Shown: piece after piece, positions 1-8,388 of the stretch
How positions within the stretch are numbered: the stretch's first letter is position 1
How the letters are laid out: each line of letters begins with the position of its first letter
Source: Candidatus Zixiibacteriota bacterium
Lineage (GTDB): Bacteria > Zixibacteria > MSB-5A5 > GN15 > JAAZOE01
Assembly (NCBI GenBank): GCA_023138975.1
Contig: JAGLON010000008.1
Span: 1-64,000 of the forward strand
Direction of reading: 5' to 3'
DNA length: 64,000 bases
Position numbers and translations under genes: made by a program
The notes under the pieces: generated by a model
Told to the model about the DNA's origin: nothing
Database searches by the model: none
What the model saw: only the letters and a program-made list of their open reading frames with translations

Positions 1-269
1 AGCTTGAGACAATTATAGAGCATGTCGGGCGAATCACCGAGATGACCGACATACTTATCAAATTCATCAATACTCGAATCCAGCAGCGCGAAATCGGTAT
101 TCCAGTCCGCTTCTGTCTCATAAATATCTTCGACACGCCATTTATACTTGTCTTCAATATCCGCCCGTTGCGGCAGACTGCCATCGGCAGCAAAAGCAGG
201 TAAAAATGAAACTGTCCAAATTAAAACTACTAACAATACTATTTGTTTTTTGTAAATCTTACAATTCAT
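1..269 (-). CDS. pepF: Oligoendopeptidase F-like M3 metallopeptidase, N-terminal fragment
   Basis: Reading the minus strand from an ATG at 269 gives 89 codons that run off the left edge, so only the N-terminus is present. Residues 1-28 form a signal peptide ending in an AFA-type cleavage site. The mature part has the opening typical of M3B oligoendopeptidase F proteins, with KYKWRVEDIYETEADW followed by a helical stretch. The HExxH zinc site lies outside the window. An AGGAG-type ribosome site sits about 8 bases upstream of the ATG (complement of 278-283). A signal peptide suggests a periplasmic or secreted peptidase, whereas many PepF proteins are cytosolic. The assignment rests on the N-terminal pattern alone. 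Confidence 0.7.
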   Translation of the reverse strand, partial: MNCKIYKKQIVLLVVLIWTVSFLPAFAADGSLPQRADIEDKYKWRVEDIYETEADWNTDFALLDSSIDEFDKYVGHLGDSPDMLYNCLK

Positions 270-629
270 AATATAAGCTCCTTTTACTCTCCTTCACTTG
301 CAGTACATTTGTCCTCACGATATTTGACGAATAATATAGGCAAAAGGTTCAATATTGCCACACAATTTAGAGTTTTTATTATTTCAGGTTTCAATTAATA
401 CAACAATGCATCTAAAGATATGTTAAATTATCTATTGACATCACAAGCGACTTGATTATATTAGAATTAAATAATTGCTCACGCAGTAAGTATTACATAG
501 AGTCATTTTACAGTGGTCCGTTGGGGTTCACTAATACTGATGTGTGAGTGATTTTATCTCATACTTCATATGTTTTTGGCCAACCGAACAACGGTTCTTA
601 TTTATTAACCTCATCCTTCCGGAGGAAGC
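270..629. other. Intergenic region between divergent genes
   Basis: This 360-base AT-rich spacer separates the peptidase gene (minus) from the dockerin protein (plus). It holds the ribosome site of the peptidase, a likely plus-strand promoter at 435-462 and a leader of about 160 bases. No other gene or repeat is recognisable. Confidence 0.6.
435..462 (+). promoter_or_regulatory. Predicted sigma70-type promoter for the cohesin/dockerin protein
   Basis: A perfect TTGACA (435-440) is followed after 16 bases by TATATT (457-462). The same 16-base spacing occurs before the tRNA-Ala and tRNA-Thr genes in this window. Transcription would start near 470, leaving a leader of about 160 bases before the ATG at 630. 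Confidence 0.45.
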
Positions 630-3329
630 ATGAAAATGGATAAGGCATTATTCCAAACCGCCAACCCAAACAATTATGGAGGGAAAATGTCTTCACATTC
701 CAGACTTTCGGGGCTATTTTTCACTTTTCTTTTATTAACAATCCTATTGCAGACAGTTGCTGTTGCATCAGCTGACAAAGAATTATCACCATTTTCTATT
801 ACCATTGATCGAGTACAAATCCCCTATGATTCTCAGGATTCGATAGTGCGGGTTCCAGTTAAAAAAACTTCTGGGCTAGATCCGTTAAATGGTTTCGAAT
901 TTAACTTTAAGTATGACAAGACACAGCTAGCTTTTGAAAACGTTGAGCAAGGTGACATGTTTTGGGTTCCGGACAATCTTCAATGGGAATACTTCACTTA
1001 TCGTATTGATACTGCAAATGCTTATATTCTCGTTTTTGCTCAAGCAGAAACTCCTAACGGCCCTAACTACCATCCTACAAGTTTTATAATACCGGATGGA
1101 GAAACACTGTTTACGCTTGTTTTCACCATAAGCTCACCTCCAGAGTATGTGAACCCGGCTTCAATTGATTTTTTCTGGATTGAGTGCGAAGACAATGTAC
1201 TGACGCTTCAGTCAACTGAAGCAACTCTTGGTATCTCAAATCACGTGTTTTCATTTTATTCTCCCACAAGCAGCAGGCTATTTGACATTGCTTATCCAGA
1301 TTGTGATCTTCCCGGTCGATTTGGTGCGCCCGACAACTGTATTTTAGATGAATCAATCATCAGGAATTGTGACTTTTACAATGGCTGTATATATTTTACC
1401 GGAAATTCTTATAATGCGCGCGGGGATATAAACTGCGATGGCATTAGTAATCAAATCGCTGATTTAGTTGGATTGCAAAACTACTTTTTATTTGGAAATA
1501 GTACATTTTACAATCATTTCGAACTTAGCCGAGAGAATTCTGATGTTAATGCCGATGGTCGTTTTCTTGGACTTGAGGATTATCTATATCTTCAAAGAAT
1601 AATAACGGAAAACGAACCTCCGAATGACACAGTGTTTTCACATAATCATAGAGCTGTTACTTTTACTCAGGACATGGATCAAAAAACAGTTGAGCTTGAT
1701 TATACCGGTGACTTGGCGGCAATCTGCCTTCTATTTGAAGGAGATGTGAATCCTACATTCTTATTGGAGAATGAGGGGTATTCTGAATTTGATACCACTA
1801 CATCCGATACGACGAGAATCATTTACGCTCCGCTATACTGGTATGAACAACCTCTCCCCAATCCTTTTAATATAGACAAAGTATTTCTAAATTACTCAGG
1901 CGAGGGAATCCTTCTCAGTGCTAGTGCTGCAGATTACGAGGACAATGTTTTTAATGTCAGAATCGAACATACGGACTCCTCTCCTGATGCTCCTTTCAGC
2001 TTCCAAATTGATAATGTCTCAAATGTTAAATCCGGTCAACAAGTTTCCATACCGGTTTATAAAACCGCCGGATCTGAAGATATTGCGGGTTTCGACTTCC
2101 TCATCGGATTCGATTATAATTCACTCTCCATCACTGAAATAACTCCGGGCGAGATATTTGACGAACAAGGCTTTTACCAGTGGGAGCATTTCAATTTTGA
2201 ACTAGACTCTCTCGTATGCACAGATGAGGTTTGCCCAAGCGCTTTGCTTCGAGTAACAGCCATTGCCGATTTAAACAATGGCACCCATCATCCGTCTATG
2301 ACTTCAATTCCTGACGGAGCTTTATTGTTTATTTTAGAAGGTACAGCCGTGGCAAGTGAGAGTTCAGGAAATAACTTTGTGCCAATATCTTTCTTCTGGA
2401 ATGATTGCGGAGATAACGCCGTTGCCTATGGAACCAACGGAGACAGCTTATCGCTCTCGAGATTTGTATATTCGCCCGAAGATGTTGACATAACCGATAA
2501 TTCCTTCGGATTCCCGGGTTTATTCGGCTCACCAGACGAATGTTTCTCTTCCCCGACTAATCCGCCCCTGCGCTATGCAGATTTTAAAAGTGGCGGATTA
2601 ACAGTTTGGTCAACAGAATTGATCGTTAGAATTGATACTGCCTATGGCAATAGTACAGATACGGCTATTGTCTTGGACATGTTTTTAAGTAATCCAGTAG
2701 ACACTATTGTCGCTTTCACTTTATTTTTGCAATCGGAGAGTTCGGACCAGTTAAAATTCGGAACTTCTCCCGGTGATACCAACGCGTTTTCTTTAGAAGG
2801 TACACTTATCGAGGACTGGGAAATAGTATCCCAGATATCCCAATCGGGCAACTACAGCAATTTGCAAATAACCGGGTTTGCAAACAGTATGTTTCCTTAT
2901 ACAAATGCTATAGAACCTCAGGAAGATGTACTCTTTCTACGCTTGCTTTTAAACCTAAGTACTTACTTCAATGATGATAGTACCTTGTCTGTGGCACTTT
3001 CTTATCTACCGGAAGAAACTTCATTCTCAGATGAAGAAGGGTTTTTGATCGGTGTTGACAACCTTCAATATGATTCCAATATTGTAACCTTCTACAATGG
3101 TGCAATAATTCAACCTCGAATACTGTCAGGTGATAGTAACCGTGATAGCATAGTAAGTATAGGAGATGCCATCTATATCGTCAATTATTGCTTCAGAGGT
3201 GGACCAGAACCTCACCCCTTATGCACTGGAGACGTTAACTACGACAACGACATTAACATTGGCGATGCTATACATATTGTTAATTATATATTTAAACATG
3301 GCATGAGTCCATGGACCTATTGCAGATAA
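630..3329 (+). CDS. Large secreted protein with cohesin-like domains and C-terminal dockerin
   Basis: This 899-residue protein is predicted to be exported. Two starts are possible. The ATG at 630 has GGAGG 4 bases upstream. The ATG at 687 also follows GGAGGG and would put a clean signal peptide ending in VAVASA at the very N-terminus. Residues about 53-200 and 448-600 are repeated beta-rich domains resembling cohesins, with a shared pattern of VPV, GFxF, YD and a GDMF/GEIF turn. Between them (about 264-330) lies a dockerin-like pair with NCDGISN and NADGRFLG calcium loops. A third beta domain follows. Residues about 835-892 form a two-repeat dockerin (GDSNRDSIVSIGDAIYIVNY, then GDVNYDNDINIGDAIHIVNY). 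Cohesins normally bind dockerins, so it could assemble with the other dockerin proteins nearby. This is an inference; the cohesin match is by pattern only. Confidence 0.75.
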   Translation: MKMDKALFQTANPNNYGGKMSSHSRLSGLFFTFLLLTILLQTVAVASADKELSPFSITIDRVQIPYDSQDSIVRVPVKKTSGLDPLNGFEFNFKYDKTQLAFENVEQGDMFWVPDNLQWEYFTYRIDTANAYILVFAQAETPNGPNYHPTSFIIPDGETLFTLVFTISSPPEYVNPASIDFFWIECEDNVLTLQSTEATLGISNHVFSFYSPTSSRLFDIAYPDCDLPGRFGAPDNCILDESIIRNCDFYNGCIYFTGNSYNARGDINCDGISNQIADLVGLQNYFLFGNSTFYNHFELSRENSDVNADGRFLGLEDYLYLQRIITENEPPNDTVFSHNHRAVTFTQDMDQKTVELDYTGDLAAICLLFEGDVNPTFLLENEGYSEFDTTTSDTTRIIYAPLYWYEQPLPNPFNIDKVFLNYSGEGILLSASAADYEDNVFNVRIEHTDSSPDAPFSFQIDNVSNVKSGQQVSIPVYKTAGSEDIAGFDFLIGFDYNSLSITEITPGEIFDEQGFYQWEHFNFELDSLVCTDEVCPSALLRVTAIADLNNGTHHPSMTSIPDGALLFILEGTAVASESSGNNFVPISFFWNDCGDNAVAYGTNGDSLSLSRFVYSPEDVDITDNSFGFPGLFGSPDECFSSPTNPPLRYADFKSGGLTVWSTELIVRIDTAYGNSTDTAIVLDMFLSNPVDTIVAFTLFLQSESSDQLKFGTSPGDTNAFSLEGTLIEDWEIVSQISQSGNYSNLQITGFANSMFPYTNAIEPQEDVLFLRLLLNLSTYFNDDSTLSVALSYLPEETSFSDEEGFLIGVDNLQYDSNIVTFYNGAIIQPRILSGDSNRDSIVSIGDAIYIVNYCFRGGPEPHPLCTGDVNYDNDINIGDAIHIVNYIFKHGMSPWTYCR

Positions 3330-3360
3330 AAAGAGAATCTTGTAGTTTATTGATTTTAAA

Positions 3361-3389
3361 AAGGCCGAAAACTGTTTCGGCCTTTTTTT
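3361..3389 (+). terminator. Rho-independent terminator after the dockerin protein gene
   Basis: A perfect 10-bp stem (3361-3370 with 3375-3384, GGCCGAAA core) with a 4-base loop is followed by a T run. It lies 31 bases after the stop codon at 3329. Confidence 0.9.
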
Positions 3390-3416
3390 ATTGTCTCTAA
3401 TGTCACAAAATTTTTA

Positions 3417-3502
3417 TGCCGGAGGCCGGACTTGAACCGGCACGGGACTAACGTCCCAAGGGATTTTAAGTCCCTGGTGTCTACCAATTCCACCACTCCG
3501 GC
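3417..3502 (-). tRNA. tRNA-Leu (anticodon TAA)
   Basis: The minus strand folds into an 86-nt class II tRNA. The acceptor stem is GCCGGAG/CTCCGGC with A as discriminator. The D arm contains GGTAGACA, the anticodon loop CTTAAAA reads TAA, the long variable arm is typical of leucine tRNAs, and the T loop is TTCAAGT. The CCA end is not encoded. Confidence 0.96.
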
Positions 3503-3519
3503 AATCGCGAAGTGGCGAC

Positions 3520-3548
3520 AATTTACATGATTTACGTTACCGACGCAA
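3520..3548 (-). promoter_or_regulatory. Possible promoter of tRNA-Leu
   Basis: On the minus strand TTGCGT (complement of 3543-3548) is followed after 17 bases by TAAATT (complement of 3520-3525), placing the start about 10 bases before the tRNA. The -35 match is weak. Confidence 0.35.
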
Positions 3549-3720
3549 GGGACTTTTTTGAAAAGAATTAATACCCTTCTGATTCATCTGACTTCTAACG
3601 AATTAGGGATAAAAACGACTCTCCCCTACTTGAGCATATTTATATCCTTGACAAATTGAGAGATTCGTTTAGCTTATATGCAAGCGTATAAATATCAACA
3701 TCTACCAAGGAAAGGAATTT

Positions 3721-3762
3721 ATGAAGGCTCTTGTGTACAATATAGAAAAGGTATTTCTATAG
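3721..3762 (+). CDS. Putative 13-residue leader peptide
   Basis: The frame encodes MKALVYNIEKVFL and is preceded by GGAAAGG 5 bases before the ATG, a good ribosome site. The first ten residues resemble the start of zinc alcohol dehydrogenases, but nothing further downstream continues that similarity. It is either a leader peptide of the rsgA transcript or chance. It is followed by two hairpins, the second with a T run. Confidence 0.3.
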   Translation: MKALVYNIEKVFL

Positions 3763-3907
3763 TCACGTCCTTGTGTTTCCTTTACGGAATTTTAGAAAAT
3801 TATTTGTGCCCTCTCTCTCCGATTTAGATTAACTCCAAACGGATAGCAGGGTATATTATATAATTCGTGGACGTGCTCTATACGTCCGTGGACCGCTTAT
3901 TATTCGG

Positions 3908-3932
3908 CCGCGGGAATCTTTCGCGGTTTTTT
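3908..3932 (+). terminator. Terminator-like hairpin in the rsgA leader
   Basis: CCGCG (3908-3912) pairs with CGCGG (3922-3926) and is followed by six T residues. It lies about 165 bases upstream of rsgA on the same strand, so it could be an attenuator or the end of a short leader RNA. Confidence 0.5.
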
Positions 3933-3977
3933 CATGCCTAAAAATAAGCCGCCAACTCTTTTGAGAAAGGATAGATT

Positions 3978-4076
3978 ATGTCTGTCATTTTAGAATCTCG
4001 AGTAATAACTCAAGACAGTTGGAATCATTTTTTGATTCGTTTTATTAGAATAAACACACAAAGGAAATCACAATGA
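3978..4076 (+). CDS. 32-residue upstream reading frame coupled to rsgA
   Basis: The ATG at 3978 follows a GAGAAAGGA ribosome site. The frame encodes 32 residues starting MSVILESRVITQDSW and ending NTQRKSQ, and its TGA overlaps the rsgA ATG in a 4-base ATGA arrangement, the usual sign of translational coupling. No homology is recognised. An inverted repeat GAATCA/TGATTC lies within its second half. It may be a small protein or a coupling element that sets rsgA translation. Confidence 0.4.
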   Translation: MSVILESRVITQDSWNHFLIRFIRINTQRKSQ

Positions 4077-5176
4077 ATCTCGAAAATCTCGGATGGAATA
4101 AATTTTTTGAAAATAACTTTGAAGCATATAAATCTGAAGGATATCTGGCTGGACGGGTATCGCGCGAAAACCGCGGCAATTATATTGTTCTCAGCAATGA
4201 GAGCCAAATGCTGGCAGAAATATCAGGTAAATTCCAGCATAATGCTGATTACCGCAGCGACTACCCTGCCGTCGGAGACTGGGTCGTTTTTTCGATGCGG
4301 GAAGAAAACAGAGCTACAATTCATGCCGTTCTTGAGCGCAAATCCAAGTTCACTCGTCAGGCAGTTCTCTCCGGAGGAAATCCTGACGGAGGAGGAAAAA
4401 CTGACGAACAGGTTCTGGCCGCCAATATTGACACGATTTTTCTTGTCAGTGGATTAGACGATGATTATAACCCGCGTCGTATTGAAAGATTCGTTTCAAT
4501 CGCCTGGGATAGCGGTGCCGTGCCGGTCATATTGCTGAATAAAAGTGATCTTTGTGATGATATCGAAAGTGTCATTACTGAAGTGGAATCAGTCGCTTTC
4601 GGAGTTCCCACATTCGCCATCAGCGCTAAGGATAGTATCGGCCTTGATAACATCCATCAGTACCTGATACAGGGGCAGACCGTCGCCTTTCTTGGTTCTT
4701 CCGGTGTCGGAAAATCTTCTATTATCAATTGTCTCTTCGGTGAGGAAAGATTAAAGACAACCGAGGTCCGTGGGGATGACAGCAAAGGCCGCCACACAAC
4801 GACTCATCGGGAACTCCTTGTACTCCCTGAGGGCGGTATCGTCATCGACACTCCAGGGATGCGTGTCATTCGGGCTTGGAGTAACGATGAAGGAATATCA
4901 CGGACCTTTGAGGATATTGAAAAATTGACAGGACAGTGCCGTTTTTCGGATTGCAAGCATCAATCTGAACCCGGTTGTGCAATACAGGCCGGACTATCTG
5001 ATGGCACTATTTCAACCAAGCGGTATGAAAGTTATCTCAAACTGCAAAAAGAGATTGCTCATCTGGAACGGCGCAAAGACGTCAAAATGAATCGTCAACA
5101 AGGCCGTGACATGAGTAAGAGAATCCGCCAGCATACTCAAGCTGTAAGGGATATGAGAAAAAAAGGACTGATGTAA
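4073..5176 (+). CDS. rsgA: Ribosome small-subunit-dependent GTPase A
   Basis: RsgA is a late 30S assembly GTPase that binds the decoding region and is released on GTP hydrolysis. The 367-residue protein has the family's permuted order: an N-terminal OB-fold (about 20-100), then G4 NKSD (about 155), G1 GSSGVGKSS (about 207), a switch region with GRHTTTHRE, and G3 DTPGM (about 258). A C-terminal zinc motif follows (Cys in CRFSDCKH, then SEPGC, about 288-303). The length is usual to slightly long. The ATG at 4073 follows AAAGGAAATCACA and overlaps the stop of a 32-codon upstream frame, so translation is probably coupled. The basic, Arg/Lys-rich tail suits rRNA binding. It is convergent with the MATE gene. 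Confidence 0.95.
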   Translation: MNLENLGWNKFFENNFEAYKSEGYLAGRVSRENRGNYIVLSNESQMLAEISGKFQHNADYRSDYPAVGDWVVFSMREENRATIHAVLERKSKFTRQAVLSGGNPDGGGKTDEQVLAANIDTIFLVSGLDDDYNPRRIERFVSIAWDSGAVPVILLNKSDLCDDIESVITEVESVAFGVPTFAISAKDSIGLDNIHQYLIQGQTVAFLGSSGVGKSSIINCLFGEERLKTTEVRGDDSKGRHTTTHRELLVLPEGGIVIDTPGMRVIRAWSNDEGISRTFEDIEKLTGQCRFSDCKHQSEPGCAIQAGLSDGTISTKRYESYLKLQKEIAHLERRKDVKMNRQQGRDMSKRIRQHTQAVRDMRKKGLM

Positions 5177-5183
5177 CTTTATC

Positions 5184-5219
5184 TTCGGCCTGTCGTCTTA
5201 TTATTGATGACAGGTCGAA
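5184..5219. terminator. Hairpin between convergent rsgA and MATE genes
   Basis: CCTGTCGTC pairs with GATGACAGG (one G-T pair) around an 8-base loop, extended by TTCG/CGAA. There is no strong T run on either side, so it would act as a weak bidirectional terminator. Confidence 0.4.
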
Positions 5220-5283
5220 TGGTATGATAAAACCATCAATGACAGACCGTTTATTGATATCGACTTTTCTAAACTCTAAGGTA

Positions 5284-6678
5284 TTATACTTTAACTTTGA
5301 GCCAGCCGCCTCGGCGGTAGTAGAAATAAAGGGCTATTGAATTGACTATCATGGCCACTGTTATGGCCCACCATACAGCGGTTTGATCTAAATCGAAAAC
5401 ATAGATACAAATCGCTATGGCTGGGATCTCCAGAATCCAGGCATGAATTATATTAAATACCATAGCTGGCCGATTCTCACCGACACCGGAGTAGATATTC
5501 TCAATCATCAGCCACATGCCCAGGAACGGTGATGCAATTGCCAGAATTCTCAGGATAGTTACTCCATGACCAATAATAGCCGGATCTTCGAAGAACATAC
5601 CCATTATCTGTTTTGCCAACCCGGCCGTTACAAGTCCGATAACACTCATAATGCCAATGGCAATCAAAATTGCCTGACTCGCGATTTTTTTGGCTCTATC
5701 GTATTTTTCAGCACCGAGGTTATGGCCGATTAACGCCGATAATCCCAGGCCAATTCCAACCAACAGCATAATCCCAATATGACCAACCTGTTGACTGACA
5801 CCATACGCCGCGACAACTCCTGTTCCAAACATGGCAATCATCGGCATGATAATCATCCGAGCCGCAGAAAACGACACCTGCCCCACAGCCGACGGAGCGC
5901 CAATCTTGAGAATCTGCCACATAGTTTTCCAACTGAGTTTCCCCTCACTGTGAAAACGAAGCCTGATATTGGTCATACCGTTTGTTAAAAAGATCATTCC
6001 CAACCCAAAGGCCAGTGCATAGGAGATCACAGATGCCCACGCGGCTCCGGCTACACCCATTTCCGGGAATATCCACCATCCGAATATCATAAACGGATCG
6101 AGAATCATATTAAAGACAGATAGACCAATCATCAATCCCATAGCCAGATTCGGATTCGCAATCCCCCTCATGGCGGTAAAAACTGAATATGTCGCGAAAT
6201 TAAATCCCAAACCGATAAATATAATCCGGGCATATACAATAGCCATTTCAAGAACCTGCCCCTTAGCTCCCAGCATCGCGATGACAGGTGGTGAAGCAAA
6301 ATAACCGAAGACACTGAATAAGATAGCCGCCAGCCATTTAAGAAGTATCGTCTCCTTAATGGCCATTTCGGTTTTCAGATATTCCTTCTCGCCGTAACGG
6401 CGTGAGATTATGGCAACCGAACCGACTCCGACGATATGATTAGCCGAATGAGCGACCCATAGCATCGGACCGAGAATTGTCAGCGCTGCGACCGGTTCCG
6501 GGCCGAGTTTTGACAGCCACCAGGTATCGACCAAAGAATAAATATTGCCAATTCCAAAACCGATCATGGATGGCACACCCATTTTCAGAATTGATCCAAG
6601 AACAGAGCCTTCGGTAGTGTCTGGAGGAGTTTTCTTGGCGATCTGATCGATCGATTTATCTTTGGCAGCATCCGGCAT
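5284..6678 (-). CDS. MATE family efflux transporter
   Basis: The 464-residue protein has about 12 hydrophobic segments in two similar halves and a polar N-terminal tail of about 35 residues. The conserved first helix region reads NIYSLVDTWWLSKLG, matching the MATE motif around a functional Asp, and VGHIGIMLLVGIGLGLSALIGHNLGA matches the equivalent motif of the second half, cited here only in part by position (about 290-320). MATE proteins exchange Na+ or H+ for cationic drugs or metabolites across the inner membrane. The substrate cannot be told from sequence. The gene stands alone, convergent with rsgA and followed upstream by the tRNA-Tyr terminator. The ATG at 6678 gives the usual family length. 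Confidence 0.9.
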   Translation of the reverse strand: MPDAAKDKSIDQIAKKTPPDTTEGSVLGSILKMGVPSMIGFGIGNIYSLVDTWWLSKLGPEPVAALTILGPMLWVAHSANHIVGVGSVAIISRRYGEKEYLKTEMAIKETILLKWLAAILFSVFGYFASPPVIAMLGAKGQVLEMAIVYARIIFIGLGFNFATYSVFTAMRGIANPNLAMGLMIGLSVFNMILDPFMIFGWWIFPEMGVAGAAWASVISYALAFGLGMIFLTNGMTNIRLRFHSEGKLSWKTMWQILKIGAPSAVGQVSFSAARMIIMPMIAMFGTGVVAAYGVSQQVGHIGIMLLVGIGLGLSALIGHNLGAEKYDRAKKIASQAILIAIGIMSVIGLVTAGLAKQIMGMFFEDPAIIGHGVTILRILAIASPFLGMWLMIENIYSGVGENRPAMVFNIIHAWILEIPAIAICIYVFDLDQTAVWWAITVAMIVNSIALYFYYRRGGWLKVKV

Positions 6679-6796
6679 TATCTAAACCTTAAAAATAAAA
6701 CAGGATAATAACGCTATTACCCTGTTCTATCAATCACTTTATGTATGCTATATACACGAAAAATAGACACAAATGTTGCTCGCTTAAATAAATTAT

Positions 6797-6821
6797 AAAA
6801 AAAACCTCGATAAAATCGAGG
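6797..6821 (-). terminator. Terminator of the tRNA-Thr/tRNA-Tyr transcript
   Basis: On the minus strand CCTCGAT/ATCGAGG arms (6805-6811 and 6815-6821) with a 3-base loop are followed by eight T residues (complement of 6797-6804), 15 bases after tRNA-Tyr. Confidence 0.88.
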
Positions 6822-6835
6822 CTTTTCATATTCAA

Positions 6836-6917
6836 TGGAGGGGGAAGGATTCGAACCTTCGAAGGCATCGCCAATAGATTTACAGTCTATCCCCTTTGGC
6901 CACTCGGGAACCCCTCC
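6836..6917 (-). tRNA. tRNA-Tyr (anticodon GTA)
   Basis: The minus strand gives an 82-nt class II tRNA with acceptor GGAGGGG/CCCCTCC, discriminator A, anticodon loop CTGTAAA (GTA), a long variable arm as in bacterial tyrosine tRNAs and a TTCGAAT T loop. It is 65 bases downstream of tRNA-Thr, and a terminator follows. Confidence 0.95.
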
Positions 6918-6982
6918 ATAATTCTTCTATTTAAGTAATCTCTAATTTACTCTTTTCCTAAAGACCGGTTATTCATATTACA

Positions 6983-7054
6983 GCCGGCGAGAGGAATCGA
7001 ACCCCCGACAGGCTGATTACAAATCAGCTACTCTACCATCTGAGTTACGCCGGC
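6983..7054 (-). tRNA. tRNA-Thr (anticodon TGT)
   Basis: The 72-nt minus-strand tRNA has acceptor GCCGGCG/CGCCGGC, a D arm with ATGGTAGAG, anticodon stem CTGAT/ATCAG with loop TTGTA (TGT) and T loop TTCGATT. A close promoter precedes it. Thr-Tyr is the order seen in the tRNA operon that often leads into tufB, but neither tRNA-Gly nor tufB follows here. Confidence 0.95.
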
Positions 7055-7072
7055 GTAATAATCAAGGGCTAT

Positions 7073-7100
7073 AACATAGTCATTATCATCGGGTTGTCAA
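7073..7100 (-). promoter_or_regulatory. Promoter of the tRNA-Thr/tRNA-Tyr operon
   Basis: TTGACA (complement of 7095-7100) is followed after 16 bases by TATGTT (complement of 7073-7078), placing the start about 12 bases before tRNA-Thr. Confidence 0.6.
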
Positions 7101-7169
7101 GAAATTTATTTACCTGAAAAGGGATATATTTATTTTTCCTAAGAAAGGCTGTAACAGTCGAAATCATCG

Positions 7170-8129
7170 TCAGTTAGACAACCCAGCCCCCAGCATTTGG
7201 ATAAAGCTTATCAATACTTTCTCGTCAAATTTGTTTTGTTCACCTCTCATTTTCATTAATACCTTAAACGGTGTTGGTTTTGCATTAAACAACGGTGAAT
7301 GCAAAGCCTCGTCATAGGTATCGCAAATTGCCACAATCCGTCCGGCCAGACTAATATTAATTTCTTTCAAATTCTGAGGATACCCGGAACCATCCAATCG
7401 CTCCTGATGCTCGGCAATCGCTGCTAGCGAGTCTATCGGAACACAGTTCATTTCTTTTAATAAATCTATACCTATTTCAGGATACTTATTCAGTCGATTA
7501 TTTTTCATCTGAAGACGGTTTTTTGGGCGAAGATAATAATCCTTATCAATTACAGTCTTCCCTATCTCGTGCAACAGCGCTCCAACTCCAAGGGCGTGTA
7601 GCTCTTTGGCGCTTTCTATCCCGCATTTTAGTCCAAGTAGTATTGACAAATTCGAGACGGTCATTGCATGGGCAACAGGAAACGAGGCCTCATGCTTCTG
7701 AGTCAACATTGATTTCTGGGCATCACCACCAAACATGGCAAAACTGATATGATGCTCACACTGCCCTACGGCCAAACTTATCGCTGCCTGAGAAGTAGGG
7801 TCTTTCATTACATCACTAAGAATACTCTCAGATATTTGATTTAGCATGGCCAGCTTAGTTGAGATTGGAATTGATTCATCATTAAGTACTTTCGGAAGAC
7901 CTTGCGACATGGATCTTATCAGTTCAAGCTTCTGCAATACCGGAACGTAAAGGGTGTCATAACCGCGATGCTCCAATGATCTGATATCAATAGACAATAA
8001 CGGAAAGTTTTTACTCTTGTAGAGACGGGGTTTTTTCCCCATCTCTTGATAGAGATCGAATTCGAGGATTTTCCTCGCGGTTAAAGCTGACAACTTGACC
8101 GGCATAAAACGTGGTCCCAGGGCGCACAT
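7170..8129 (-). CDS. Degenerate HD-GYP domain protein
   Basis: Residues about 145-300 form an HD-GYP fold, the family that hydrolyses cyclic di-GMP through a two- or three-metal site. The GYP signature is intact (LDGSGYP, 245-251) and a ligand Asp is kept (ICDTYD, D270). Several metal ligands are changed: the HD pair is H187-E188 (LLHEIGK), the next His is Y216 (KYPEIG), and the HHE triad is H241-Q242-E243. It may be catalytically weak or inactive, or act as a c-di-GMP sensor. The N-terminal 70 residues look like the small domain that precedes many stand-alone HD-GYP proteins. M9 (MPVKLSALT) is an equally likely start. It is a single gene with no signalling partner beside it. Confidence 0.8.
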   Translation of the reverse strand: MCALGPRFMPVKLSALTARKILEFDLYQEMGKKPRLYKSKNFPLLSIDIRSLEHRGYDTLYVPVLQKLELIRSMSQGLPKVLNDESIPISTKLAMLNQISESILSDVMKDPTSQAAISLAVGQCEHHISFAMFGGDAQKSMLTQKHEASFPVAHAMTVSNLSILLGLKCGIESAKELHALGVGALLHEIGKTVIDKDYYLRPKNRLQMKNNRLNKYPEIGIDLLKEMNCVPIDSLAAIAEHQERLDGSGYPQNLKEINISLAGRIVAICDTYDEALHSPLFNAKPTPFKVLMKMRGEQNKFDEKVLISFIQMLGAGLSN

Positions 8130-8334
8130 AGAGAGCTTCTTTCATCTATTGCCCCCAATAGCCCTAATAAGATTATATAGTCCCAGTCAAGCGATGAAAA
8201 GGTAATCTGGCAAGTAATTTAGATTTTCATTATCGCTTACATTTAAATACTTCGTCAGAAACAAGAGATTATTTAGTCACATTCCTGCCTGTAATCTGAA
8301 CAAAATACTAATAATCAATTTTACGCATTATCAT

Positions 8335-8360
8335 AAAAAAAAGAACGCCAAATGGCGTCC
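8335..8360 (-). terminator. Terminator of the cysS end of the long minus-strand run
   Basis: On the minus strand GGACGCCA pairs with TGGCGTTC around a 2-base loop and is followed by a T run (complement of 8335-8342). It lies about 30 bases after the cysS stop codon. Confidence 0.85.
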
Positions 8361-8388
8361 TTTTTACATACTGGAATAAACTATTTAT

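Larger units (their letters stand above)
3549..3977 (+). other. Structured leader region upstream of rsgA
   Basis: This 429-base region precedes rsgA. It holds a 13-codon reading frame with a strong ribosome site (3721-3762), a hairpin with GGACGT/ACGTCC arms (3869-3887) and a terminator-like hairpin (3908-3932). A TTGACA at 3650-3655 has no well-spaced -10 box. The order of leader peptide, hairpin and terminator before a translation-related gene resembles an attenuation leader, but no control peptide logic such as a run of one amino acid is visible. Confidence 0.4.

Noticed and set aside
630..3329. Cellulosome scaffold
   Set aside because: Cohesin-like and dockerin modules are present, but no glycoside hydrolase or carbohydrate-binding gene was seen in the window.
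3721..3762. Remnant of a zinc alcohol dehydrogenase gene
   Set aside because: Only the first ten residues resemble that family, and nothing matching follows in any frame.
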